Source: Arthrobacter sp. PM3
GTDB taxonomy: Bacteria; Actinomycetota; Actinomycetes; Actinomycetales; Micrococcaceae
Direction of reading: 5' to 3'
DNA: 64,000 bases
NCBI RefSeq assembly: GCF_003352915.1
Contig: NZ_CP022314.1
Span: 3,951,861-4,015,860, forward strand
Both the position numbers and the translations under genes were made by a program. The notes under the pieces were generated by a model that saw nothing but the letters and a program-made list of their open reading frames with translations, was not told the DNA's origin and did not search any database. Each line of letters starts with the position of its first letter. Position 1 is the first letter of the stretch. Below, one piece after another: positions 1 to 8,068 of this stretch.

Positions 1-301
1 TGACCGACAACGCCCTGGCCTACATCCGGTCCGCGGACTTCGCCAAGGCCATCGCGGATCTCGGCGCCAAACACCGGCGCACCAAACCGCGCAGCCCCTG
101 GCAGAACGGCAAGGCCGAACGGTTCAATCGCACCCTCCAGGAAGGCTGGGCCTACAAGAACGCCTACGACTCCAGCGACCACCGCACACAGGCCCTAACC
201 GGCTGGCTAGACTTCTACAACCACCGCCGCAACCACAGCGCCCTCGGAGGACGACCACCCATCAGCAGATGTAACCAACCTGCTGGCTGAGTACAGCTAG
301 C
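1..301 (+). mobile_element. IS481-family insertion sequence, right end only
   Basis: The left edge cuts the element, and only its last ~295 bp are present. The end reads ...GAGTACA at 289-295, so its reverse complement starts TGTACTC, as expected for IS481-type TGT...ACA termini. It is followed by GCTAGC at 296-301, which matches the NCTAGN target sequence known for IS481. I therefore read 296-301 as one copy of the target duplication; the other copy would lie outside the window. The element abuts the stop codon of the GTPase gene at 297-299. Confidence 0.75.
3..290 (+). pseudogene. IS481-family transposase, C-terminal part, frame broken near the end
   Basis: This is the C-terminal end of a DDE (rve-type) integrase-core transposase. 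Visible motifs are TDN at the first codons (second catalytic Asp), SPWQNGKAERFNRTL with the catalytic Glu in KAERF, and the WLDFYNHRRNHSALGG tail typical of IS481. After PPISR the frame reads CNQPAG and stops at 288-290. The +1 frame from 271 reads VTNLLAEYS and stops at 298-300, which is the usual type of ending for this family. A single extra T at 270 therefore appears to have shifted the last residues. The catalytic part visible here is intact, so the loss may be only the last few residues. The 5' part lies outside the window. Confidence 0.8.
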
Positions 302-1925
302 CCGCGGCCACCTTCAGCGCGGCGGTGAACGAGGCCAGCCGGCTAACTTCCAGTGCCACAGGTTCCACCACCAGATCCTCCGCGACGGCGGAAACGGCCG
401 CTTCCAGCCGCTTCCTGGCCGCCGCGCCCCGTGCTGCCGCCGCGGCGCCGGCAATGAACTTTGCCGCGAGTGCCAGCACCACCCCCAGCAGCACCCCCGC
501 GGCGATCAGGAGAGTCGGAACCGGCCAGCCCTCGACTCTCGGGACCTCAGGCACCGGCAGCTGCAAGTAGCCCAGTGCCGCCATCAGTCCCAACCAGCCA
601 AACCCGGCCAGTGCCGCCACGAGGGCCAGCCACTGGATGGCGTTGAACACGCCCCACCACCAGGATTTTCTTCCCGCGGCCAAGTCCGTCGAAGCGATGG
701 CCCGGTCCACGGCGTCGGGCATGTTGTCCCGGCCCTCACGGGCGGCGCTGCGGATGGCGGCACGCCACGGACCCGGGGCGCCGTCGGACGCGGCATCGGC
801 GAATTCCCGGACGGCGGCATCGGTCCGGGCCCGCTCGGGCGCCCCCGCGGGCGGCAGCGACGTCCGGTTCACCTCCGGTTTGGCACCCTCGCGGCGCAGG
901 TTCAGCCGCCGCAGCGGATCCGGCCGGAACCTGGCCAGCCACCGCGTCACGGGCCAGCCCGTGCGCCGGGTCGCCTCCAGCTTGTAGGACCGCACCACGG
1001 CGTCCGCCACAAGCGGCACGTTGGCGGCTACAGCCAGCTCGCCGGCCAGCCGGGCCTTGGACGCGGCCGTCGGACCGGCAGCTGTCCCGCCGCCGGGAGC
1101 CGCCCCGGATTCGTCGGCGAGCCGGGCGGCGGCCCGGGTGACGTCGGCCGCGAGCCGCTGCGAGATCGCCCGGCGCTGCATGGCCGCCTGGCGGATGGCG
1201 GCCCGGACCTTGTCAACCCCCGTTCCCAACAGGGCGGAGGCGGCAAGCACCTGGACCTGCGCCAGGCCGTCCCGGGCCAGGATGCCTCGCAGCGACTCCA
1301 GGACGGGCCGGACCTCATGCTCCGGGAGTCTGTCCACCTGGTTCAGGACCACCAGGGTTACGGCTCCGTGGGAGGACAGCGGCGCCAGGAAGTCGTGGTG
1401 CACGGCGGCGTCGGCGTATTTCTGCGGATCGAGGACCCAGACGAGGACGTCCACCAGCCCCACCATCCGCTGCACAACCTCCCGGTTGGCCGCCCGCGTC
1501 GAGTCAAAGTCGGGCAGGTCCAGAAGGATCAGCCCGGTGCCGTCGTCGGCGAAGCCCGACACCGGCGCGGCGGTGTGCCGTTGCCGGACGCCCAGCCAGT
1601 CCAGCAGGGCCGCGCTGCCCTCGACGCCCCAGATCCCGGCGAGCGGCTCGGTGGTAGTCGGCCGGCGCACCGCCGCCGTCGCGATCTCGGCGCCGCTCAC
1701 CGCGTTAAAGAGGGAGGACTTTCCGCTGCCGGTCGCACCGAAGAACCCCACCACCGTGTGTTCCGCGGACAGCGACCGCCGCGAACTCGCCCGGTCGAGC
1801 ACCTGCAGCACCTCAGCCAGGGCTTCCTCCGGGAGGACCCCGGCGGCGAGTTCGCGGGCGTCGTTGAGGGCCTCAAGCCTGCGGTCCAGCCGGGACGTTT
1901 CGCGTAGGGCGCCGTGCCGGCTCAT
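297..1925 (-). CDS. membrane-anchored dynamin-like GTPase (downstream partner)
   Basis: A GTPase of 542 aa. The P-loop GATGSGKS is at residues ~63-70, the DLPDFDS switch motif (G3) at ~136-142, and an NQVD G4 motif at ~195-198. Two hydrophobic segments near the C-terminus (starting about WWGVFNAIQWLAL and PTLLIAAGVLLGV) suggest a membrane hairpin, as in bacterial dynamin-like proteins. The start at 1925 is chosen because ATGA overlaps the stop of the upstream GTPase gene by 4 bp, which implies translational coupling. An upstream extension in this frame would run inside that gene and is rejected. The stop codon lies in the target site of the IS481 element. Streptomyces carries a comparable adjacent pair, DynA/DynB, acting at the sporulation septum; equivalence here is only an inference. 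Confidence 0.75.
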   Translation of the reverse strand: MSRHGALRETSRLDRRLEALNDARELAAGVLPEEALAEVLQVLDRASSRRSLSAEHTVVGFFGATGSGKSSLFNAVSGAEIATAAVRRPTTTEPLAGIWGVEGSAALLDWLGVRQRHTAAPVSGFADDGTGLILLDLPDFDSTRAANREVVQRMVGLVDVLVWVLDPQKYADAAVHHDFLAPLSSHGAVTLVVLNQVDRLPEHEVRPVLESLRGILARDGLAQVQVLAASALLGTGVDKVRAAIRQAAMQRRAISQRLAADVTRAAARLADESGAAPGGGTAAGPTAASKARLAGELAVAANVPLVADAVVRSYKLEATRRTGWPVTRWLARFRPDPLRRLNLRREGAKPEVNRTSLPPAGAPERARTDAAVREFADAASDGAPGPWRAAIRSAAREGRDNMPDAVDRAIASTDLAAGRKSWWWGVFNAIQWLALVAALAGFGWLGLMAALGYLQLPVPEVPRVEGWPVPTLLIAAGVLLGVVLALAAKFIAGAAAAARGAAARKRLEAAVSAVAEDLVVEPVALEVSRLASFTAALKVAAG

Positions 1926-3679
1926 GCGGCGGCCGCCAGCCGGCGTAGTGCCGCCGCGTGCCCGGCCAGGGCCGCCTGCTGCGCGCCGCCGTCGACGTCG
2001 AGCCTGGCCAGGAAGCGCTGGCTCTCTGCCGTCAGCAGCCGCCGGCAGCGTGTTTGCAGGTCGTCGCGCGCGGTCCGGGCGAGCCGGCGGACGGCATCTT
2101 CCCCGAAGACGGCCTCCAGGAGCCGCTGGCCCACGACGGCGGTGCCGCCGGCCACCCCGATCTCGAGACCGGTCAGGCCCGCGGTCATGGAAAACACCAC
2201 GATCATGAGGGCAGCACCGAGGCCGTTGATCCCGAACGACAGCCACCGGGCGTGGGTCCGCTTCCCCTGGCCTTCGGTGCGGATGAGCTCCATCAGGCTC
2301 CCCTGCCAGGCACGGATCTCGGCCGCGACAGTGTCCGCGAATCCCGGAGAGGTCCCGGAGAGGTCGTCGGTTCCGAGCAACTGCCTGCCGGCGGGGTCCG
2401 AACGCCAGCGCCGGTCCGCGTGCTCCGCCGCATTGGCGGCTTCATCGACGATCACCGCCTGCAGCCCGGTTTCGATGGCCGTCTCCACCCTGACCGCGGG
2501 CGCCGGCTCGCCCCGGAAGAATGCGCCGATCCGGTCCCGGAACCGCCCGATGTTTTGTTCCATGGCGCGGAAGAACTCGCCCGTCCCGACGAAGTCCTGC
2601 CACCGGGCCAGCACCTCGCCGCGGAGCAGGGCGCCGTCCCGGGTGGCCTCGAGGATTCTGGCCACGGCGTCGTCGTAGGCGCTGGCGGCGTCGGCGGAGA
2701 GCTGGTCTGCGGCGTGCTGCTGCCCGGATGCGGCCTGCTGCGCCGCCTCGACCCGATGGCTGAGCGCCAGGACGGCCCCGCTGAGGGTCCGCCGGGCGAT
2801 GTCCGCCCGGCCGGCGGCGTCCGCCGCCAGTTCGCCGAGCCACACCCGCAGGGGCTCGGCGGCGGCACCCGGGAGCATCCCTGCGCCGTCGAGGTCCAGT
2901 TCCGGCACCACGAAGAGCCGTGCCGCAGCCAGGCCTTCCCGGCTGAGCATGTCCCGAAGATCCGCACTGACCTCCGCCTCCGCTGCCGGCGGCACCCGGT
3001 CCAGGACCACGGCCACCATGATGTCGCGCGCGGCGGCGTCCAGCAGCAGGCGCCACGGCACGGCGTCGGCATACCGGTTGGCGGTGGTGACAAACACCCA
3101 GAGGTCCGCCGCGGCGAGCAACTGGCCTGCGAGCTGTCGGTTGTCCGCGGAGATCGAATCGACGTCGGGCGCGTCCAGGAGGGCGATCCCGGCGGGCACC
3201 GCCGGGTCGGCAACAAGCACAAGCGACGTCACGGGCCCGGCACCGGGATCGGCCGGGGTTGAGCCGGCCACCAGGCCTCCCCGGATCCGCCCCAGGGCGG
3301 GCAGGATCCGGTGGCCTTCAAACCAGCCGGCGTCCCCGGGATGGTGCAGCAGGACGGGCTGCCGGGTTGTGGGGCGGATCGCGCCGGCGCGCGTGACCGC
3401 ATGGCCCACCAGGGCGTTGACCAGCGTGGACTTCCCCGCTCCCGTGGACCCGCCGACCACGGCCAGCAGTGGGGCGTCCAGGCTGCGGAACCGGGGCAGG
3501 ATGTAGTCGTCGAGCTGGTTCACCGCGTTCCGCAGGTCCAGCCGGGTGCGCTCCGCGCCGGGCAGTGACAGCGGCAACCGGAGCGCGGCGAGGTCCTGCC
3601 GTACCGCTTCAAGGAGCGCGACGGCGGCCACGGCATCCGTGGCGGCGTCCGCGGTCCCGGGCGTTTCATTGGAGCTCAC
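1922..3679 (-). CDS. dynamin-like GTPase (upstream partner)
   Basis: A 585-aa GTPase with P-loop GGSTGAGKST about 75 residues in, and LLDAPDVDS as the G3-like motif. The G4 position reads VVLDRVPP, which departs from NKxD, so nucleotide specificity may be relaxed. A hydrophobic pair (around WLSFGINGLGAALMIVVF and ...LEIGVAGGTAVVG) lies in the C-terminal third. The start is uncertain. GTG at 3679 (MSSNETPG...) is preferred because the alternative TTG at 3709 falls inside the tRNA terminator; neither has a convincing ribosome-binding site. The gene overlaps the following GTPase gene by 4 bp, so the two probably form one unit and may act as a hetero-oligomer on membranes (inference from dynamin pairs in other actinomycetes). 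Confidence 0.72.
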   Translation of the reverse strand: MSSNETPGTADAATDAVAAVALLEAVRQDLAALRLPLSLPGAERTRLDLRNAVNQLDDYILPRFRSLDAPLLAVVGGSTGAGKSTLVNALVGHAVTRAGAIRPTTRQPVLLHHPGDAGWFEGHRILPALGRIRGGLVAGSTPADPGAGPVTSLVLVADPAVPAGIALLDAPDVDSISADNRQLAGQLLAAADLWVFVTTANRYADAVPWRLLLDAAARDIMVAVVLDRVPPAAEAEVSADLRDMLSREGLAAARLFVVPELDLDGAGMLPGAAAEPLRVWLGELAADAAGRADIARRTLSGAVLALSHRVEAAQQAASGQQHAADQLSADAASAYDDAVARILEATRDGALLRGEVLARWQDFVGTGEFFRAMEQNIGRFRDRIGAFFRGEPAPAVRVETAIETGLQAVIVDEAANAAEHADRRWRSDPAGRQLLGTDDLSGTSPGFADTVAAEIRAWQGSLMELIRTEGQGKRTHARWLSFGINGLGAALMIVVFSMTAGLTGLEIGVAGGTAVVGQRLLEAVFGEDAVRRLARTARDDLQTRCRRLLTAESQRFLARLDVDGGAQQAALAGHAAALRRLAAAA

Positions 3680-3706
3680 AGCATCATCATGCCAGTTCAG
3701 GCAAAG

Positions 3707-3740
3707 CAAAACGGCCCCGGGCTAATGCCCGGGACCGTTT
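3707..3740 (-). terminator. intrinsic terminator after tRNA-Glu
   Basis: On the minus strand AAACGGTCCCGGGC pairs with GCCCGGGGCCGTTT across an ATTA loop and is followed by a T-rich tract (TTTTGCTTT). It lies directly 3' of tRNA-Glu and just upstream of the GTPase operon. Confidence 0.8.
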
Positions 3741-3746
3741 CAGTGG

Positions 3747-3819
3747 TGACCCCAGCGGGATTCGAACCCGCGTTACCGCCGTGAGAGGGCGGCGTACTAG
3801 GCCGCTATACGATGGGGCC
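3747..3819 (-). tRNA. tRNA-Glu (anticodon CTC)
   Basis: A cloverleaf can be folded from the minus strand. The acceptor arms are GGCCCCA and TGGGGTC, the anticodon stem CCGCC/GGCGG encloses the loop CTCTCAC, and the T-loop is GGTTCGAATCC. CCA is encoded at 3744-3746. Confidence 0.95.
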
Positions 3820-3915
3820 GCGTACTTTATGAACAGCATTTCTGCCGTTCAAGCCAAATGATTGTTTCATACATTTGACCTCAGTTCCAAATCGGCCAGC
3901 CGATTCAAAACTTCC

Positions 3916-3943
3916 GAAAATTTGCGGAATTCCTCAAATTTTC
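3916..3943 (-). terminator. AT-rich hairpin after tRNA-Gln
   Basis: The inverted repeat GAAAATTTG/CAAATTTTC has a 10-nt loop and lies about 4 nt 3' of tRNA-Gln on the minus strand. Its 3' arm supplies the T-run, so it could work as a weak intrinsic terminator. Confidence 0.5.
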
Positions 3944-3947
3944 AGAG

Positions 3948-4019
3948 CTGGGATACCAGGACTCGAACCTAGAATGACGGTACCAGAAACCGTAGTGTTG
4001 CCAATTACACCATATCCCA
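3948..4019 (-). tRNA. tRNA-Gln (anticodon CTG)
   Basis: Acceptor arms are TGGGATA and TATCCCA with discriminator G. The anticodon stem ACGGT/ACCGT carries the loop TTCTGGT, giving anticodon CTG. The T-arm is present (GGTTCGAGTCC). CCA is not encoded, unlike the neighbouring tRNA-Glu. Confidence 0.95.
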
Positions 4020-4364
4020 ATGGCACTTTCGGACCGGATGTTTGGGCTAAACCCTCGCTCCCGGCGCCTCAGCACGAGTAATTACTTTACCCGAGACTTT
4101 TCGCTTGCACAAATCGGCGCAGGACCGGCGCGGCGGGGGCCCCGAATGGGCGCCGGGCGGCGCGGATGGACCGGAAAAACGCGGAGCAACCCTTGCCATT
4201 CCGGCGCAAACAAGTTTACGCTCGGTAAGTTACCAACGAGTAACCACCCCCTCCCCCACGCCGTTGAGGGCAGCTTTGCGACTATTTTCCAGTGTTAGCT
4301 GCATCACAGCCGGGGTGGCCGGCAGCAGAGCCGCTGCCGGCGGGACCGTCGAGAGGAATCTTCT
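4020..4364. other. intergenic region with tRNA and membrane-protein promoters
   Basis: No gene is seen here. It must hold the minus-strand promoter of tRNA-Gln and the plus-strand promoter of the repeat membrane protein. The only clear structure is the pair of overlapping palindromes at 4224-4244, listed separately. Confidence 0.5.
4224..4244 (+). promoter_or_regulatory. overlapping palindromes, candidate TetR-type operator
   Basis: GGTAA-G-TTACC (4224-4234) overlaps GTTAC-N6-GTAAC (4229-4244), about 120 bp upstream of the repeat membrane protein start. The geometry suits a dimeric TetR-like repressor. No such regulator is adjacent, so this is an inference from symmetry alone. Confidence 0.4.
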
Positions 4365-5756
4365 GTGCCACAGAGCCGTGCCGCCGCCATCAGAACCCGC
4401 CCCCGCGCCCAACAAGTCGCCATAGCCATCCTTGCTTTGCTGCTCATTGCCCTCCTGGGGTTTTATACCCTCGTCACGGGCAGGATTACGGACGGCTCGG
4501 CCAGGCTCCGGGACGGTGCCGGGCAGGCCGCGGCGGGCGCCGATCAGTTGAAGGACGGCGCCGGTAAACTCGCCGACGGTGCCGGCCTGGCTGACACCGG
4601 CGCCGGCAAACTGTCCGCGGGGGCGGACAAGATCTACTCCGGCATCAGTAACAAGCTGGCGCCCGGAGCAGACAAGCTCCAGGCCGGTGCCGGGGAAATC
4701 GCCCAGGGCGCCGTCAAGATCGAAACCGACGTCACCAACAAACTCGCCCCCGGCGTTTACAAGGTCGACGACGGCGCGCAGAAGCTCGCGGCGGGAGCCG
4801 TACAGCTGTCCGCCGCGCTGAGCCCGACGCCGGCGGGCAACGCCGAGAACAACCTGGCGGACGGCGCCACCCAGCTTGACGCGGGCGCGGCCCGGCTGGC
4901 CGCAGGCACCGGCGCGCTGGCCGGCGGCACGGACCAGCTCAAGGGCTACCGCGGTGCCAACGGCGATCCGGAGGCGGGGACGGGGACCGCGGCCCTGGCT
5001 CAGGCCTTGGAAATGCTGCAAGCTGCGGCGAATGATCCGGTCCAGGGGCTCGTGCCGTTGTCCGTCGTCAAGGACAAGATCGCCAAGATCACCGCCGGCG
5101 CGCACAAACTCGACGCCGGAGCGACCCAATTGCAGGCCGGCGCGCAGCGGCTGGAGGACGGAGTCGGCCAGCTGCATGCAGGAACCGGCAAACTCACCGC
5201 CGGCTTCGCCACGCTCGCCGGCAAGCTCAACAGCCAGGATCCCGCGAACCCGGGAGTCGTGCTGGGCACCCGGCTCCTGGCCGACGGCACCGCGAAGATC
5301 CGGGTCGGGATGGACGGCGTTCCCGGTGACCCCGAGCACCCGGGACTGCTCAAGGCCGCCGCCAGGATGACCTCGGGGACCTCGCGGCTCGCTGACGGAA
5401 CAGTGGCCCTGAACGCCGGCATCAAGGGGACGCCGGGCGACCCGGCCAACCCCGGCCTGCTCGGCGGCTCGCAGGCCCTGGCCTCCGGGGCATCCGAACT
5501 CGCGGACGGCAACACCAGGCTCGCGTCCGGCTCATCCCGGCTGGCCACGGGAGCGGACAAGCTCGCCGACGGCAATGCCCGGATCGCCGACGGGACCGGC
5601 ACGCTGTACTCCGGCGCCGCTGCGGTATCCCCCACGAGCATGCTCCGGGAGTCCGACGTCGCCACGGCGCTGGGGCTGGTGGGGGTGCTAGGCCTGGGCT
5701 CGCTGGGCACGTTCCTGGCGCTGCGCAAACGGAGGGTGCAGGCGCAGACGTCCTAG
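4365..5756 (+). CDS. membrane protein with heptad-type DGA/AGA repeats
   Basis: A 463-aa protein with a basic N-terminus, a membrane segment at residues ~18-40 (QVAIAILALLLIALLGFY), a long repeat region and a second membrane segment near the C-terminus (GLVGVLGLGSLGTFLAL) followed by a basic tail. The middle is built of seven-residue units such as KLADGAG, QLDAGAA and KLQAGAG, the pattern found in the extracellular part of YhgE/Pip-type proteins. Here the full YhgE/ABC-2 membrane portion is missing. The repeats probably form a long helical rod outside the cell, held at both ends. The GTG start at 4365 has GAGAGGA 8-14 bp upstream. Function is unknown; a link to phage-receptor or secretion-associated YhgE proteins is only family resemblance. 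Confidence 0.7.
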   Translation: MPQSRAAAIRTRPRAQQVAIAILALLLIALLGFYTLVTGRITDGSARLRDGAGQAAAGADQLKDGAGKLADGAGLADTGAGKLSAGADKIYSGISNKLAPGADKLQAGAGEIAQGAVKIETDVTNKLAPGVYKVDDGAQKLAAGAVQLSAALSPTPAGNAENNLADGATQLDAGAARLAAGTGALAGGTDQLKGYRGANGDPEAGTGTAALAQALEMLQAAANDPVQGLVPLSVVKDKIAKITAGAHKLDAGATQLQAGAQRLEDGVGQLHAGTGKLTAGFATLAGKLNSQDPANPGVVLGTRLLADGTAKIRVGMDGVPGDPEHPGLLKAAARMTSGTSRLADGTVALNAGIKGTPGDPANPGLLGGSQALASGASELADGNTRLASGSSRLATGADKLADGNARIADGTGTLYSGAAAVSPTSMLRESDVATALGLVGVLGLGSLGTFLALRKRRVQAQTS

Positions 5757-5783
5757 TTTGCGCTGGTCACTTTCCTCGGCCGG

Positions 5784-7193
5784 TCACCATGTTGGGCTGG
5801 TCACCTTGGCTGCACCGGCAGAGATCCTCGAAGTGGTCGGAAAACCGGGCCGGGAACCCTTGACCGTGACCGTGAGGGTGCGGCCCTTGTCGGCGGAAAC
5901 GGGTTTGTAGGTCCTGCCGGTGGCGCCGCTGATGGCCCTGTGCGAGCGGTACCACTGGTAGGACAGCCTGACCGTCCCAGGTCCCCAGGACCCGGGCACC
6001 GCGGTGAGCGTGGCCCCGACTTTCGCGGTACCCCGGATCGACGGCGCCGCGGAACTGAGCGTTCCCCAGGTCACCTTGCCTGCACCGGGCGAGATCCTGG
6101 AGACGGAGGCATACCCGGACTTGGAGCCGGTGACCTTCACCGTCAGGGTTCGCCCGACGTCGGCCGCGGAGGGCCTGTATGTGGCCCCGGTCGCCCCGAC
6201 GATCGCCACGTGCGAGCGGTACCACTGGTAGGACAGCCTGACGGTTCCGGGAGTCCAATTGACGTGGGCCACCGTCAGGGTGGAGCCGACCTTCGCGGTA
6301 CCCCGGATGGCCGGCACGGGCGCACTCAGCGGGATCGAGGTAACGCGCGCGGCTCTCCAATAGGCCGAAAGGTAGGAGCTGCCCAAGTACTGGACCCCGG
6401 ACCTGGAAAAGTGCGTTGTGTCGCCGCGATTGACGCCTCCGGCCTTGGAGGGCGCGAACGCGGTGAAGAGAACCCGGGCCGGAGTTTCCTGTTGGCTCCT
6501 GTCCACGTTGTTCCGGCCCGGAACAATTGCTATCCCCTCCGGCGACATGCGGCCGAGCACGAACGGCAGAGTTGGGGCCGCCAGCTTGCTCCGGAAGAAC
6601 GCAATGAGTTGGTCCAGCTTCGCGGCATAGGTCGCCGCGGACATTTGCGAGTTGTTCTCGCCCTGGTGCCACAGGACGCCCTTGAGCACCACGGTGTATC
6701 CGGCCGCCTTCGCCGCCGCGATTCCCTCAAGCGTCTGTGTGACGGCAAGGTTGGGCAAGTCCACTTTCGGGGCGGAAGCCGCGCCAACGGTCCAAGTGAG
6801 GGCCCCATGGGCACCGGTGAATCCGGTCTGGCCGTGCGCTGCGGGGATGACGAGAACGCCAACATTGGCCGGCTGCGTCTTCAGGTACTCGCGGGCCATG
6901 GTCGTCGCCGGCGAGATCCCGGTGGCGGAGTCATGCATGTCCAGGGGAACCGTCGCCGGCCGGAAGCTCCGGACTTTAGCGCCGTACTGGAAAATCCTCG
7001 GGTCCTCTGCGTCGTTGGCGCCGCCGACCGGCAGCCCGCGTCCCGACATGTTCGACTGCCCTGCGGCCAGGAACACGTGCAGGATCTTCACGGACGTCCG
7101 TGCCTGTGCGGGTGCTATGCCCGCCAGCATCAGTCCAAGAACCGCCAGGCCAATTACCAGCCCCCGATAGAATCTGGCCGTGGCTCGGTACAC
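5784..7193 (-). CDS. secreted SASA-type carbohydrate esterase with two Ig-like repeats
   Basis: A 469-aa protein with a signal peptide at residues ~1-31 (basic start, hydrophobic core, cleavage near AQA). The esterase domain shows GQSNM (nucleophile Ser ~47), WHQGENN in the middle and DTTHFSRSG with the catalytic Asp/His. This is the pattern of the sialate O-acetylesterase/acetylxylan-esterase family (SASA, CE6-like). Two C-terminal repeats of about 85 residues share the motifs IRGTAKVG, LSYQWYRSH and GRTLTV. They resemble surface or carbohydrate-binding immunoglobulin-like modules. The GTG start at 7193 follows GGGGGA. It converges with the upstream repeat membrane protein. Likely substrate: acetylated polysaccharide or wall glycan outside the cell; the exact one cannot be read from sequence. 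Confidence 0.78.
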   Translation of the reverse strand: MYRATARFYRGLVIGLAVLGLMLAGIAPAQARTSVKILHVFLAAGQSNMSGRGLPVGGANDAEDPRIFQYGAKVRSFRPATVPLDMHDSATGISPATTMAREYLKTQPANVGVLVIPAAHGQTGFTGAHGALTWTVGAASAPKVDLPNLAVTQTLEGIAAAKAAGYTVVLKGVLWHQGENNSQMSAATYAAKLDQLIAFFRSKLAAPTLPFVLGRMSPEGIAIVPGRNNVDRSQQETPARVLFTAFAPSKAGGVNRGDTTHFSRSGVQYLGSSYLSAYWRAARVTSIPLSAPVPAIRGTAKVGSTLTVAHVNWTPGTVRLSYQWYRSHVAIVGATGATYRPSAADVGRTLTVKVTGSKSGYASVSRISPGAGKVTWGTLSSAAPSIRGTAKVGATLTAVPGSWGPGTVRLSYQWYRSHRAISGATGRTYKPVSADKGRTLTVTVKGSRPGFPTTSRISAGAAKVTSPTW

Positions 7194-7338
7194 GGATCCC
7201 CCAATCCGTCAGCAGGCGTTGCAGCCCGAATCCCCCATAGTGCTTTATCAAACGAGATACTACAGGAACTTTAGTAAATCGGGCGCAAGTCCTCGGGGGA
7301 ACTGCGGGAAGCGCCTATAGAGGGGATCCTCACGCCAG

Positions 7339-8067
7339 TTAAGCCAGGAATTTCAGCAGGTCTTGGAGGGAGCTGATCTCCCGGCCGGCGAAGCCGGGGG
7401 CCGGCTCCCCGCTGCGGTTCAGCCAGACACCCAGGAGGCCGGCCGACGTCGAGCCTTCCGCGTCGAGCAGCCGGTTGTCCCCGACATAGAGAGTCTCTCC
7501 GGGCCCGGTGCCGATCCGGCGGACCCCCTCGAGGTAGATGGCGGGGTCCGGCTTCGCGACGCCGACGGTGTCGGTGCCCACGAGCACCGCGATCCGTTCC
7601 AGGCCTGCCGCGTCCAGCTTCACGCGCTGGTAGTCGTGGACGTTATTGCTCACGGCTCCGTAGGGGATGCCGGCGGCGTCCAGGGCATCCAGCACCGGCC
7701 CGACGTCGTCGAACGCCCGGATGTAGCCGTGCTGGCGACTGGCATAGGAGCTGACCCAGTGGTGGGCCTGCTCGTCGTCGTCCAGTTCGACGCCGAAGTA
7801 CCCCAGCGCCGCCCGGCCGCGGAGGAGCCGCTGCTCATTGAACGTCAGCTCCCCGGCCAGGTAGCGGTCGTAGAAGTGCGTGGTCTCGTGGGTGAAGATC
7901 CGTCCGAACCGCTCCCACCCGGCCTCGTCGAGGCCGGGCAGGAGATGCTCACTGACGTCCCGGAGGGCAGCGGTCATGGAGAACTCGAGGTCCACCAGGG
8001 TGTCGTCGATGTCGAACAGGACACCCCGGACGGAGCCCGCCCCTGTGCCCGGGCCAGCCGCCAGCAT
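7339..8067 (-). CDS. HAD-superfamily hydrolase
   Basis: A 242-aa haloacid-dehalogenase-type phosphatase. Motif I is LFDIDDTLVD with the nucleophilic Asp, motif II is GAVSNN, motif III is the Lys in VAKPDPAIY, and motif IV is YVGDNRLLDAEGS. A helical cap lies between motifs I and II. The ATG at 8067 lies one base after the stop of gltX, so translation is probably coupled to it; an in-frame extension into gltX is rejected. Substrate is unknown. Co-expression with glutamyl-tRNA synthetase suggests a housekeeping clean-up phosphatase rather than a pathway enzyme, but this is inference. Confidence 0.82.
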   Translation of the reverse strand: MLAAGPGTGAGSVRGVLFDIDDTLVDLEFSMTAALRDVSEHLLPGLDEAGWERFGRIFTHETTHFYDRYLAGELTFNEQRLLRGRAALGYFGVELDDDEQAHHWVSSYASRQHGYIRAFDDVGPVLDALDAAGIPYGAVSNNVHDYQRVKLDAAGLERIAVLVGTDTVGVAKPDPAIYLEGVRRIGTGPGETLYVGDNRLLDAEGSTSAGLLGVWLNRSGEPAPGFAGREISSLQDLLKFLA

Positions 8068-8068
8068 G

